Shown: one piece after another, positions 11,109-24,900 of the stretch | How positions within the stretch are numbered: position 1 is the first letter of the stretch | How the letters are laid out: each line of letters begins with the position of its first letter | From: Lutraria lutraria | Taxonomy: Eukaryota; Mollusca; Bivalvia; Venerida; Mactridae | DNA length: 64,000 nucleotides | NCBI GenBank assembly: GCA_964023205.1 | Contig: OZ026833.1 | Span: forward strand, 6,350,138-6,414,137 | Direction: 5' to 3' | The notes under the pieces: model-generated | What the model saw: the letters and a program-made list of their open reading frames with translations, nothing else | Database searches by the model: none | What the model was told of the DNA's origin: nothing | Position numbers and translations under genes: made by a program

Positions 11109-13456
11109 TTTTTCTCAAGCCTAATTGACTGAATGTTCTGAATTAAACAATCACTTATTTATAACATTATTGTTGTTATCTACAGTAGAATTCATAGTTA
11201 TTTGCACTGATTTAATATTCACCATTTTCAAAAAAGGTAATACATTTCTAAATAGATGCTCTATTAATTCTATAGTAAGATCTAGTTATGTAATCTGTAA
11301 AACAATTAATACAGTCAAACCTGTCACTATATCCAAAAACAATTTCAACACGAAATTTCTTATTTTACAGTATTTAGTTTGTAATTTTATTCATTCAATG
11401 ACAGAAAACTACATGGGAGAGATGTGAAAGTAAGTATCAAACATTGATAAATCTCTTCTAAGCTTGTAAGAAAAAGGTAACATAATATCTGCAGTCTTGT
11501 TTAATCAGAATAACTGAATTTCAAGTAAAAATATGCTGTTAAAATTACGACATAATCTGCACTGGTCCTGAGGGATGAGTTTTAAAATTAAGACTTCATA
11601 TCAAAGATCATATACACAAGGCTTTAATGTAAGAAATGTTCTATGGTGCGTTTTTTCCAGTTTTACATTATTTTTACCAAAAAATTCACTACCTGTGTAC
11701 TTTCGATGTAGGGGAACGTTCTATGTGACCCCTAAAATAATGCCAACCCTTAAATCGGCCTTGGAAACAAATTTGCCAACTTATGACACCCAATAACATT
11801 CGAGATTTCAAAAGCTGTTTAACAGCTTGTTACGCAAAAGGAATTTATATCTTTCATTGGATAACACCTTTTTTGAAATCCTGTTTTATGCTTTACATAA
11901 AGCTAATATAAAGTATTGAATAACTGAAGATGAACTTCAAAAGGTAGAAATTCATTTCATTACACAAACACCGTGTCCGTCGAAATGCCATCAATCAACT
12001 TGAATACTTAATAGATCGTAAGACCTCGGCCGTCTTTCTTCGCCAGCATGATTTCTGTATCCAATTCATACCAGAAATATTGTTCCGTCAAAAATTGTCA
12101 CGCACGAGGGACAAATAACAAAAATCCCAAATATGGTATGCTGAAGTTATACAATATATTATGATGTGTATCAAACTCAATGTACTAAATTACAAAACTA
12201 GCAAAAATAATTATGTGTTTACATCAATTTTTAAGATCATTCATGCAGATTATAAATGATTTTTTGATAGAGTTAATAATAAGAAAATTTTGACATTTTT
12301 TGCCAGTCATTGCAGAGTGGAATAATGCTCAGTCACTGTATAAAAACGTAGAATTGAAACTCAAAGAATGTAGATTTTAGGCCAAAGTAGATTTTTTGCC
12401 AAGTCCACCAAATCTAGGTAGAATTTTTTTTTTTGAAAATAAGAATCTTTTGCTTCATTAATTGAATATTATTCAAGAAAACTCACAACTTAAGACTACC
12501 TCTGTAATCATCCAAAATAGATAATAGTTCAACCAGTACTTGATAAAAATAGGACTGAAAAAGGCAAGCCAGCAATTTCTGAAGTGTGGCCTTGATCTAA
12601 AAAACAAGTTGAAATAGGGAAACAAGAAAAAACAAGCGCTTGGATACCACTCGATTCAAGGAATGTACTTTCTTTCAGTAATCTACGACAAATAAATTAT
12701 ATGGTATTCTTACACAAGCATTAAGCTACATTCCATTACAGTATTAATATAGCCGACTGTGTACAACGATAATTGAAAATTCTTTCAACTTTAGGTTAAA
12801 TTTTCATGATAAATCACCAACAAATTGCATCTTAAAGCGCACTTCAGGAGGTTACTTTAAATAATGATTGTTGACAAAAATATCTTTAAAGCACATTTTT
12901 TCACAAGCGACAAATTTTTATTAAGATTTACAGCTAGGCGTACCCCCAGAATGCACCAGGTAACGTATCTTAATAAAATGCCAGAAAACAATGTCACAGG
13001 TGTATTTTCATGATTACTTAAGTTAAAAAAAATGTTTTATTGACACAAGAATGTCATTATGGTGGAAACTGCTTATCTAAATGAGGAAAATTTTACCTCG
13101 TTAAAATTGAGATCAATATGAACTTACAGTGCTTTGATAAGACCTATTTGATTGCAAGTTTTTCAGGTTCTGAGCATATTCTCATGAACTAAATGACAGA
13201 AAAAATGTACTGAGATTGCATTTACGATCAGACTATTTAACGCAATCATGAAGATTATCAAATGTCTTAATTAAATACCAGAAATTTCGATACAAAATCA
13301 TCATAACATGTATTTAAAAATTTTCAGCAGCTACAAGCTAAATATGATCTTACTTCAACTTATTTAACCATTTGCTTTCTGCTCACATATCAATGCTCAC
13401 CTCTAACTCAGAGCTGGTAAAGATTTGGACGGGCTTTGGCATAAACAAGATTATTT
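11109..13456. other. Non-coding sequence, possible coding fossil
   Basis: Mostly AT-rich with no gene recognised. One plus-strand frame at about 11943-12118 is open for 58 codons with many charged residues and no internal methionine start. It could be a decayed transposon ORF. The 100-codon frame at 11125-11427 has no motif. Confidence 0.3.
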
Positions 13457-14272
13457 ACAAGAACTTAAATCAATAACTCACACTCAAGAACTCAAGTACT
13501 TACACACTCAAGAACGAACACTCAAGAATTTACTCTTGAGAACTTAAATCAAGAACTTACACTTAAGAATTTACATTCAAGAATTTACACTCAAGTACTT
13601 ACACTTGAGAAATTACACTCAAGAACTTACACTTGAAAACTAACACTCAAGAACTAATACTCAAGAATTTACACTCAAGTACTTACACTTGAGAAATTAC
13701 ACTCAAGAACTTACACTTGAGAACTTACACTCAAGAACTTCCACTTGAGAACTTACACTCAAGAACTAATACTCAATAACTTTACACTCAAGAACTTACA
13801 CTTGAGAACTTACACTCAAATACTTACACTCAAGTTCTTACACTTGAGAACTTACACTTGAGATCTTACACACAAGAAGTTAAAACACAAGAACTATCAC
13901 TTGAAAACTTACACTCAAGAACTAATACTCAAGAACTTTACACTCAATAACTTACACTTGAGAACTTACACTCAAGAAATAATACTCAAGAACTTTACAC
14001 TCAATAACTTACACTTGAGAACTTACACTCAAGAACTAATACTCAATAACTTTACACTCAAGAACTTACACTTGAAAACTTACACTCAAGAACTAATACT
14101 CAAGAACTTTACACTCAATAACTTACACTTGAGAAATTACACTCAAATACTTACACTTGAGAACTTACACTTGAGATCTTACACTTGAGAACTTACACTT
14201 GAGATCTTACACTTGAGATCTTACACACAAGAAGTTAAAACACAAGAACTAACACTTGAGATCTTACTCTCA
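13457..14272. repeat. 14-bp minisatellite with self-complementary variants
   Basis: About 816 bp of a 14-bp unit in two interchanging forms, GAACTTACACTCAA and GAACTTACACTTGA. The CTCAAG and CTTGAG cores are reverse complements, so adjacent units can pair. Length slippage (for example GAACTTTACACTCAATAACT) is frequent. The 95-codon frame at 13901-14188 is a translation of the repeat, not a gene. Confidence 0.9.
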
Positions 14273-15925
14273 AGGAGAAGGAGAGGAATATCATCGTCAA
14301 CCACAACATGAACACTCAAAAACAAATATAAGAGACAAAGAACACTCAGTGTGAGACTAATCTCCCGACTTGATGTCACACACAAAAATTCTTCATTGAA
14401 GCAATATAAACAAACAATAGATTCATACACAGAGATAATAGAGTTACTATATTTGTACAATCTCTCTTAAAACACCAGCCCTATCTTTATACAGTAAACA
14501 TGACAGAGTTTGTTCAAGACAGAAATTTAAACATATCAATTATAATAGCATTATTTGGTTGCTATTTTTCTACCTTCAGCATGAAGAGTGTCTGTAAAAA
14601 GCAGATTTGAGGCCATTCTTAAAAAATTGTTCGTTTACACTTAAGCATCTGACTCCTTTAAAAATTCCCTCATTGAACATTTTTTTAGCATTTTATGCAT
14701 TTTTGCTCTTTAACATAATGAATACAAACAAATAATGCCCATGGACATGCCTAACCACTGCTATAAATTAGAGTTGGGTAATCACAAACAATTTTTTTCT
14801 ACAAGTGGCCTGACCTAGCAATAAAAGAATGCATTCCAATGTTTATGTCCAAACAAAGCCTTAGCTGATAATTATAGATGAATTATGTCTGTCTATCGAT
14901 TAAAACAATACCATTCATTCTTCTCCACGAATCAATGAAAGTTTACTGTTTGTCAGTGAATTCACATGTAGAAATCAAGACTTATTGGAATATTGTAATC
15001 ACATATTAAAATCAAAATACTGGTATCTAGTTAACACATTAATAAAATTTATGAGTTACTCAAATATCAAACAAAATAGATCATTCTAGTTTGACAACAA
15101 TTTGATAAAAAGATCAACTGTTCAATAACAGCCAAACACATGTCTTGAAAGATAAGTGAATATATTGACTGAATTGAATTCCATGGTCAATAATCAAAGT
15201 TAAAAAAAGAATTTGATTAATTCATATAGAATAAAGCAAAAGGATTTTATTGCAAGAATGAGTAAGGGAGACAACCTGTTTTTATTATAAATCTTTCAGC
15301 ATTCTTGTCATTGCAGAGTTACTCCCCTTATATTTCATAAATGCATCCTTTTGTAACACAGTCAGTAGTAAGTGACACAGACAATTTGTATACACAAAGA
15401 TGGACATTATATGGACATATTCTAGTTTACTAAATTTGTACATTTGAAAAAAAAATTTATCTAGGTTGTATTATATGTATAGAAACTGGGGTTGAATCTG
15501 GAATAGTGTAGTAGTGACGGGGTGGACAAAACCCAGACTTAATCCATAACTATTACATGGGATTTAAAACTTCTTCAACTCATTTCTGGATAGTTTACCA
15601 GGGAGGGGGGGGGAGCTTAGCCCCCTCCCCCAATAATTTCAGCTGAAATATAATGGTAAACACAAGTTGCTACAATCAAACCCAACTGTAAGTCAAAATT
15701 CTGAATAAGCCCCGCCATCAACCCCACCCTACATTACAGGACTGGGGCATGGCCTGTTTTGGGGTGAGTAGAACATTTTTTGAGGATGGCCTTAGACAGC
15801 GTCGGTTGAGGTGTTCAGAATAGATAAACTCTCTTTCTATATGCTTTTTCTATACTTTTGCTAAGGAAGGGATATAACTCTGTAAAGTTAATTTTGTAAA
15901 AATAAGGGAGGTTATTTCTACTTAC
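14273..15925. other. Intronic or intergenic sequence, nothing recognised
   Basis: This lies 3' of the last LIMCH1/LMO7-like exon found. I looked on the minus strand for the rest of the calponin-homology domain and did not find it. Near 15600-15640 there is a G-run/C-run inverted motif (GGGAGGGGGGGGGAGCTTAG, CCCCCTCCC) resembling the repeats at 29895, 39430 and 61465. Confidence 0.35.
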
Positions 15926-15995
15926 CAAGCCAGCAATTGCACTTGGTAGTTTATTTATCCTCTTAACACTGCCAGACTTTAAATTATTCAACAAC
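15926..15995 (-). CDS. LIMCH1/LMO7-like coding exon 3
   Basis: 70 bp. The acceptor is TTTTACAG and the donor is GTAAGTAG. The first base completes the Glu codon begun by exon 2, followed by 23 codons (LLNNLKSGSVKRINKLPSAI, then AGL), ending in phase 0. The sequence corresponds to the middle of the CH domain. Confidence 0.85.
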
Positions 15996-18900
15996 CTGTA
16001 AAACAAAAATAATTGTCGATTTTTTCATGTACAAAAAATGAACTTATTAATCAGTTTCATGTACATAGGTTTTCATTACATTTCCATGTTCAAGGCATTT
16101 GTTTCCTAATTAAGCTATCTATTGTAACATATAAATTTTAGAAAAAAACAGTTGTTTCTAAAAAACAAATTTGTTCCACAAACAATTATTCATCAGTATG
16201 ATTGTTTGTTTCAATGTACTTAAAGCCGTTTTTTTTTAAATTCTATTATATACGGCGGCGGGTCACCTAACCAGCTAGTTATCTTGGATTATTGACCAGC
16301 AACTTCTCAACATGTGGAGGTAACTAATAAATTTGACATTTTTGTATAATCAACCGCACACAATACAGGTTTAAATAAAATGATGCAAATTGTAACTGAA
16401 AACTGATTTAGGTATAAACAGATATACACAGCATGACTCACATGATTGTGGGCAAGACATATTTATACATTGATAATTAAAGGACATAATTATCATGTCG
16501 GACATTGACTTAGAAATTATCGATAAATCAAGTAATGATGTTTGTATCATAAATCCAAATACTTTGTTTTTATTTTTACACTGGTCGATATGCCTTCCGG
16601 AGCAATGACCAAGCATAGTTCAATATCTGACCAGTAGTTAATACGATACACAATATCCGACAGGTCAGATTATACAAACAAATACAAACATTGGTCATGA
16701 AACATTATTTAATCGTGCGTCATCACATACTTCTGTTAAAGAGCCATTAGCCATAATTGAATATAGCCAACATACCATCCATATCCCAATAAACATCGGG
16801 GCGGCGGGGTGGGGGGCATTTCAGTGATTGTTTTTCAATTTTTCAATATGAGATGAACTTTTGTAGGAATGGCTGTTCACACATAAGCAATCATTTTAAA
16901 GACAATTAAAAATTTTACAATGAATTATGTTTTTTCTCATGTGAGGCAGAAGGGGCATTAATTGGGTCTTGGTCATCTATTTAGAAATATTGTGAAGGTT
17001 AACACTCTGCTGACCTGAAGCAAACACAGTCCAACACAAATTTGAATGGCCTAGACTTTAAAAACAAAAGTGTAACCTAAATGGTTACCTCACATTAAGG
17101 CTGCATAATCAGGATTACCTATCAAAAATGTTTATTTGTTGTTTTAATGGCCTATTTGACAGCTATGGTCATTTCAGAGCTGACCCAGAGAGAAGATAAA
17201 TGAGAACTGGGTATTTTATCCCTACTCTTTACAAACAGTTTTTCCTGGTTCTTTATCGTGCCTGGTGTGAACTACTGATAATACATCTCACCCATTTCTT
17301 GTGATATTCTAAACACAGTACTTGGCCCCGTTGTTGGGATGGGGACACTGAAAAAGTATCCCTGAAATATCTGAAGCCGGGGCCAAGATTTGAACCCATG
17401 CCCTTTCAAGTGTTAGCCAACATGTTATCTTTAACCCCTTGATCACCCTAATCAAATAAGTAAACAAATAAAGTTTTGAAACAATAAACAAAAAAAATCC
17501 TAAATATGACATGAAAATTAACAAAGAATTGTCTAAGTACCACTGGGGGCCAACGACGTATCACGAGAGGCGGTTCGCATCGAAAACATGTGTATGTTAT
17601 GCAACGAAATTTTATGTAAACACTCTCTGGTTTTCTGACCTCCACATGCCATTTTGAAATGTTTGACCTGCAGGGGGACGAAATGTTAGTTTTTTGGATG
17701 GTCTTTTTAGTTGTTTTTATTAAGTTTGTATTTGCCGTTGTAAAATGCGTTTTCTGTACAATGATTGTGTTGTCATTCATCAAATTATGCCAGGTTAGTC
17801 CGTTATTCTGTGTAAAAAACAGTTTTACTCAAAATTATTGTGACATGAAACCCATTTGTAAAATATTTAGCACTCATGATACAGGCATCATGTCTGTGAA
17901 CATAACTTAGCATCTCCCCACCACTTATCAGATTCAATAGAATGTATACACGTTAATATAACAAGGCCTTTCGCACTAGATATGTGTGTATGGTGTCAAC
18001 TGAAGTCTCTTTTTGATGTATATGTTACTAACAGAGTGTGCATGTGATGTTTCAGTCTGAAGTCAAATGTGTATATCAATTAATATTTTGCAGTTGACAG
18101 GTATCTATTTAATTATGTGTGATGGTCTAAAGAGAACAGTTAAAATTGTTAGATGGTCTTATCATTTAATAACTGCATTATAATAGATTTAGGCACATAC
18201 TTATATAATTTACGAGTTTGAACAATTTAGAAATCTGCCGTTATCTAAAAAGTTTGATTGCATTTCTTCCATTCGTTAACACCATTGCCCCATTCATTAG
18301 TATATATAGCAATGTTGCACCGTGCTCGTCAATCCAAGCGTGATTTGCACCGAATTCGCCAATATCCACCAAAAAGGTGACCCAGTCTTGAAGACGTCTA
18401 CGGTCAGTTATAATGCCCCCATCACACTAGAGCACGTCCGCACCACGCTCGGAAAGTTCCTATCACGTCCTGAAAATTTTGATGGCCGTGGCAGGGACGG
18501 GGTCAAACTCGAAAAGAAATGATGCACTCAGGCTCGCACTACGCCCTTACAACGTCTTTGCCAGGTTCTCACTACGTCTATCACGTTGCCAGTAAGTTCA
18601 TTACACGTGCAGCTTCCCGTTGTCACCAGGTCTATTGCGTTTATACTACGCCCAAATTATGTGCTCACTACGTCCATGCAGACTGAACTGCGCTCTCCCT
18701 AGGTCCCAATAACGTCCTCATTGCATTCACTAGCTCCGTATGTATACTGTACCATATGTGTCCATTTATATTAACTGGTCATGATGGCCAAAACAGAAGT
18801 CTTCTTTCTGCTAATAGTCATGCACTAACGCAACATAATCTAAGTTGCTTCATGTTTCTTTTTCTTCTATTTCTTATTTAGAAAACGGCAATTTCAGCAT

Positions 18901-21900
18901 CCAAATGGCTTGTCAGGTGGTACAATAACAAAATGCATTCATTTGCTAACGTCCTGTCAGGACGCGGTGGGTGAAGTGCAATCGTTGCCCTAATGTGATG
19001 GGGGTATAATTAGAGTAGATGTGATGGATTGAAGAAGCTTTTGTAATTGTACTACGGTCTCTGTTATTCTTTCATCGGTAACGATAGATCTACTTTTTCA
19101 AAGTCCTCTGCGCCTGAGCATAGTATAGTTGTGTCCAATTGTTCCGTCAATTCAGCACCATCTGGTTGAGAAACTTCTGTACATCCCGGATTCCGCTTGT
19201 TTCAGGAACAGTTGGCAATGGACAGACTTAGTCGGTGTGTTCACTTTAAGAAATTTCCATATTGGTCTGTCACTTGTTACATTATTTGTATGTATTAATT
19301 TTTCCAGTTTCCGTGATCGTTGTCATGTCGTCGATGTTGTAGACAACGTAATGGTCCTTCATTTTAAGTTGCATTGTGATATTTAGTTGTACCTCTATCA
19401 TCTGCTTCCCTCATGAACGTAACGCTCTATATGCTGGAGTTTGCACAGTGTCATTGCGCTTCTAAAATGCTGGAAAATGGTGACCGGCAGTACATACACA
19501 CCGCGTGGTCTGTATCCTGAAATTGATTTTGACTTCAGTGAGCAACGTACACATGAAGAGTGACCTTCGTTTAGCACCATACACACACTCTGTGAGAAAC
19601 AAACACAGTCGTAGTATGCAAAAACCCCGTTCATATGTGCTTATTACACCTACAGAACAGTTCTAATGAAGACAAAAATATTGAATAAGTAAACCTTACC
19701 CAGTAAGCATAAGAAATGATACTCACGAAAAATATTTTAATGAAAAATCTACCAAAACAAGACTGTCTACGAACATCCCTAACTTATGAGCTTAATTCAT
19801 ACGTAATTGGTACTCAATTAACTGCATACAACTGTTTCATAGTATTAAACGTTTCTACTCACCATGTTTCGTGCTTGGAATATGATATTCCAGCAAAATA
19901 CAATGTCACTAACTACGAGAAATGTCGTCCTGAGCTTTTCAACCACGTTATGTGTACATAACATGTGTCGTTTGTCGTTGCATAACATACACATGTTTTC
20001 GATGCGAACCGCCTGTCGTGATACGTCGTTGGCCCCCAGTGAGTACATTGCGACAGTAAAATCAGTAACTATTTGCTTATAACAGAAGTTACAAAACTGT
20101 GGCCTGAGATTAAGTTGACTTCAAGGATCAGTAAAATATTTTTACAATGGTGTTAATGTAAAGAATTAATGAAAATATTTTCTTAAATAATTTGTGAATT
20201 CTCTAACATACTTATCACACTAAATATTGTTAAATCACGTAATGAGAGCATTTTATTGATAACCTACAAATGTGTCAACTAACACAGCAAGTCTTTAAAT
20301 ATTTTCATTCTGGATTTAATACAAAAATTTAAATTCTGTGATGTAATCAATGACATCATTATTACATCATTAAAGGCATGACCCACAGGAGTTAGTGAAG
20401 AGCATAGTCATTAATATCTTACAGAGTTGTTTCCCTTTAATTTTTGGTTACCATGATGGACAGGATTCCCTATGAAGAAGTTTTTCATACTACATTAACT
20501 ATTCATGAAGGGTGCATGATCAGGGTTTTACACTGACTTTAAAGTTTTGGGGTCCTTGGGACTCAGGTTGTTGTTTTAGTGGGGTCCTGTCATGAATTTC
20601 AGGGGTCCCTGAATAACAGTGTAACAGTTTAAGACATGAATCTTCATGATTTTTGCAAGAGTTTATTTGCTTTATTAAACAAAAAAGAACTATCAAATAT
20701 CTGTTATAGAAAATGAAAATAGCTTGTCAAATCTTACTCAGTGATCTATCTCGCTTACTATAATACCCTGAGTATATCTAAAGGAAAGTCTGCATCCCAC
20801 AGGACTCGATGCGGACATCTTAAGGGGTCCTGTGCAGAATTTTTGGCGTATTTGAAGCAGAAAAATGAGTCCTGTAAATCCCTGGCATTAATAGTTCATG
20901 ATTTTATGTATTCCATTCAAATTGGATACTCAGTCAGCAAAGTGTGTATTTATTATTAATTGTATAAAAAGGGGTTATTAAATTAATTTATGCATAGAAT
21001 AAAATCCCATAGTGAAAAATGAGGCAGCATTAGAACATATTGTGCGTTGAGAAAAGATTTCTAACAAATTGTCATCTACTGCAGTTATCTCTCTTTGAAC
21101 AAACTTTAAATAGTAAGAACTAAATCTAACTTAATGGAGCAATATTATATACAATCATATAGAAATGATGAATTGGGACAATATGGGTTGACTTTTTTTT
21201 AACAACAGTAAACTTACTCGCACAGTAGGACACCATTTCCAAGTGATTTTCTGAAATCTTCCGGGTATTCAAACTTCTTTCGTGTCACAGCCTGAAAAAA
21301 AGTTAAAATTAAAATAAATTTGTAGCAAATTAAAATGATTGTTTGGATGTTAAATGTTCAGACATTCATAGTAGCAAACAAGAAAAGTAAAATCATACCA
21401 TATTTGATACGGCAGACAAAAGCTCCCCAATACTTTACTGCCATGGACATTCTCTCAAGTTTTTGCACCCCGGACAAAAGTTCCCCCCGTGCAGTTTAAT
21501 TAATAAGAAGTTGTATTTACACCCCCCCCCCCCCGTATCACTTTGACGGGTGAGCTTTTGTCGGGGTGCAAAAGACAAGAGAGCGAATGTCTGGGGTAGT
21601 AAAATAAGGAGAGCTTTTGTCGGCCCTTATCAAAATTGAGTGGGGGGGGGGGAGCTTTTTTCCAAATACCTTTGAGAATACTCTGATGCTTAGATGGCTA
21701 AATACAAAAAGGGAAATAACTCAAAACAATGTGACACATGAGAACATGAACCTAATTAAAGGGAGACAACTTGCCAAGAACAAATTCTGTACAGCAGTAG
21801 GAACGAAGCAGTTATTTCTCATGAAAACTGAATCCATTAATCATACTACATGAAGATATTTCAAACCTAAGAGAAGCAGAAGTGTTTAATAATCTGAATA

Positions 21901-24900
21901 GTCACCAAGAAGATTAGAGATTACCCCAATTTAAACAATTCCCAGATATCGCTTATTTACCCCAATACAACCACAGGTAATTAAAGAGACCTAACTTTTA
22001 TCTGACAAAAATGTGTATAAAAGCTATGGGTATAATCACAAGATAAGATATTAATGTGACTGACATGGTATAAAATAGGGGTAAGTTTCACTCTGGACTT
22101 AATAGTCTATATTGTTGACATAGAATATTTATCTGTGGTTTAAAAATCTGCACAAATAATATGGAGATTGGAAAACCAGCTCATACAGTACGTCAATATT
22201 GACATACCTAACTGAACGGACCACTTGACTGTATGATCAATGTAATAAAGTGCTATCTTGTTCTTAAAGTCAAACAGAATTAAACTATTTTCCTATAAAA
22301 GGACCATATAAAGACAGCACTTGCTGCTGGCCACCTCTGGTTCTGCCAACGCAGAAACTGAAATACCACATACTCACTAATAAATGCCCTCTCCAAATTA
22401 ACACCCACCCACCTGGTTGAGGAAAACAAAAAATTGACTCATCATAGATACTCTAATTATCATTCAGATTATATGTAAACTATCAACTAGAAGTATGTAA
22501 ATAGGACACAGTTGTCCACCTCCACTCTATTATTCTAGTCATGGTACACAATATATGACCAAAGATTTTTCATATAATTATGTAATACCATAATACAACT
22601 TAAAGGGCAGATAACTCCTGAGTCTTCAGACTTTGACAGAGTTAAAACCCTTTAAGCATAACCTCATATGCTGATAAACATTTCTATATAATTTCATAAC
22701 TGTGTGACTGACACTGATTTTCGGACAGATGGACGGACGAACAAGGCTAATCTATATGACCAAAAAGTCATTCAAAGTCTACCTTGACAAATATGATAAA
22801 AAATCAGTAAAATATTACACACACAGAAGATGCTTATTAGGGGATAAATGGTACCATTATTAGACTGCTGGGTATAGATAATATGTGATCAAAGAAGATC
22901 TAATTAATTAAACAATAACAAAAAAGTAAACAAACAATAAGGATTTCACAGAAACTTGGAAATCATGCATTAATTTACCACTCCCCGACATAAAGGAATG
23001 CGGATCCTGAACTAAGATGATTATTTAAAAATAGTGAAAACAGGCAGAGGTGGACACTTTGCAAAGGTGGACAATGAAAGAATGTCTCTATTTAAATACT
23101 GTTGTCACTTTAAAATGAAGGTAACGTAACTATGAGAGCATAAATTTGGTTAAGATCTGGTCACACGGAGAGATAGTATCTCTCTAAGCAAGTGGAAAAT
23201 ATGAGAGGTGGAATTTATCAGCAATTTTATTTATTTGTTTGGATTTAACACTGTTTTCAACAATTTTCAGTTATCAACAGTGGCCGATTCACCTCACATG
23301 AGTCACAAGATTTCCTGGACTGTATTCTTATCAGAACTAAGAAAATTTACTTTTTTGTCAAATTCTCAAGGACGGTATGACCAGCCGCATACACACGTAA
23401 GGTACCTTATGTGGTTGGGGGTGGGGCCTAACACAAAAGAAATCTATTGAATTCAGTCAGTGACCACTTAAATCTTTTGTTTCCTATGTGGTCATTTTTT
23501 TGTTTCTGAACAATGGAAATACCAATTAAGGTAGCAAATGTAGGGGTGTCTGACCGGGAATCGAACCTGGATTGCCAAACTCTATCAGGACCAGTTTACA
23601 GTAAACAGGCAGTCAAGAATCATCATCTCTGGACATCAGTAATTGATCACTGTAGGTCAAACACCGAGAAATCAACTGTACATCACACTTGCTTTGTGAC
23701 TGTTTATTTTCACTTACTGGTAAATATTGTAAATTCATTTCCTTGTAAAACAAAATATTCATGAAAACTGAGTTCATGAAGTGATTAAAATTCAAACAGG
23801 AATATGAATAGATCCACATCATTCTGTGCTCATTGCTTATGAAATCTCAAATTCAGGGCTTCATATGATCTATTATTGTCATTAAAAACATTTTTGTGGT
23901 ATCGATACATACTAACCAGAAACAGTCCCTACCCAACTCTTTTTTTGACCTCTAAGAAAAACACAGCATTTTGACATGAATTTTGGGATTAACATAAATG
24001 TTAAATATTTCCCACCCATTGAACATTTTCTGGGTATGGTTACTGCAAAGAAACATTTTTTAATGATGGCCTAATAAGTAAATAATGGGTATCCAAAAAT
24101 GTGACTTCCAACCAGTACAAGATATGTTGACAAGTGGTACAAACTTGTACCATCAACAAGATAATTAATGCACTTTTATTGGCCAATCTTAATGTAGTAC
24201 CATACAACCGAGACTTTTAAAATGAGATAAAATTGTCAAGTTTCTATGTTCCCATCCCACCTGTTAATTGTTATAGAGTAATAATAGACAGACTTCATGT
24301 GATGATATACAATAAATGATGACCTTTTAACATTATGTCCACCACTTGAAACTTATATAATTATTCAACATGTACATATAACTGTGTTTGGTATGTCAAA
24401 AAATATGTAACACAACAAATACTTTGTTTATACAGTACAACCTCTCCAGAGTGGCCCTCTCTTGAGCAACAACCTCCCTTCAACAACAGCATGATTTTTC
24501 CCCACAGCATGATTTAACTATTACTTTTAACAACAACCTCTCAACAACAACATAATTTTGCTTCTCCCAAAAGGTGTTGCTTTGGAGAGGTTGCACTGTA
24601 TACAACCCTGTCAAATAGTTATACATACTTCATGAACTATTCATTAACTATTCAAGAAGTATGCAAGAACAGTTCAAGAAAAATTCATGTTCTATTCAAA
24701 AGGGAATTGTACAGTGTACTCAATTTGACATAATTATAATGCAGCTATAAATGTAGTCAACAAATCATAGGTATCTTGCATTGTAAACCTATCAGCTTAT
24801 CAGTTAAAGTATCGGGGTGGGGTCGTTGATTGGGTCTGAAACAAGGAGGGGACATTGTATTCAGATGCAGTAGGGTCTTAAAATGACCAAACAGTAACAC

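Noticed and set aside
13901..14188. 95-codon repetitive ORF
   Set aside because: Translation of the 14-bp satellite.
23541..23600. tRNA gene on the minus strand
   Set aside because: Only the T-arm half is tRNA-like; the 5' half and acceptor pairing are missing.
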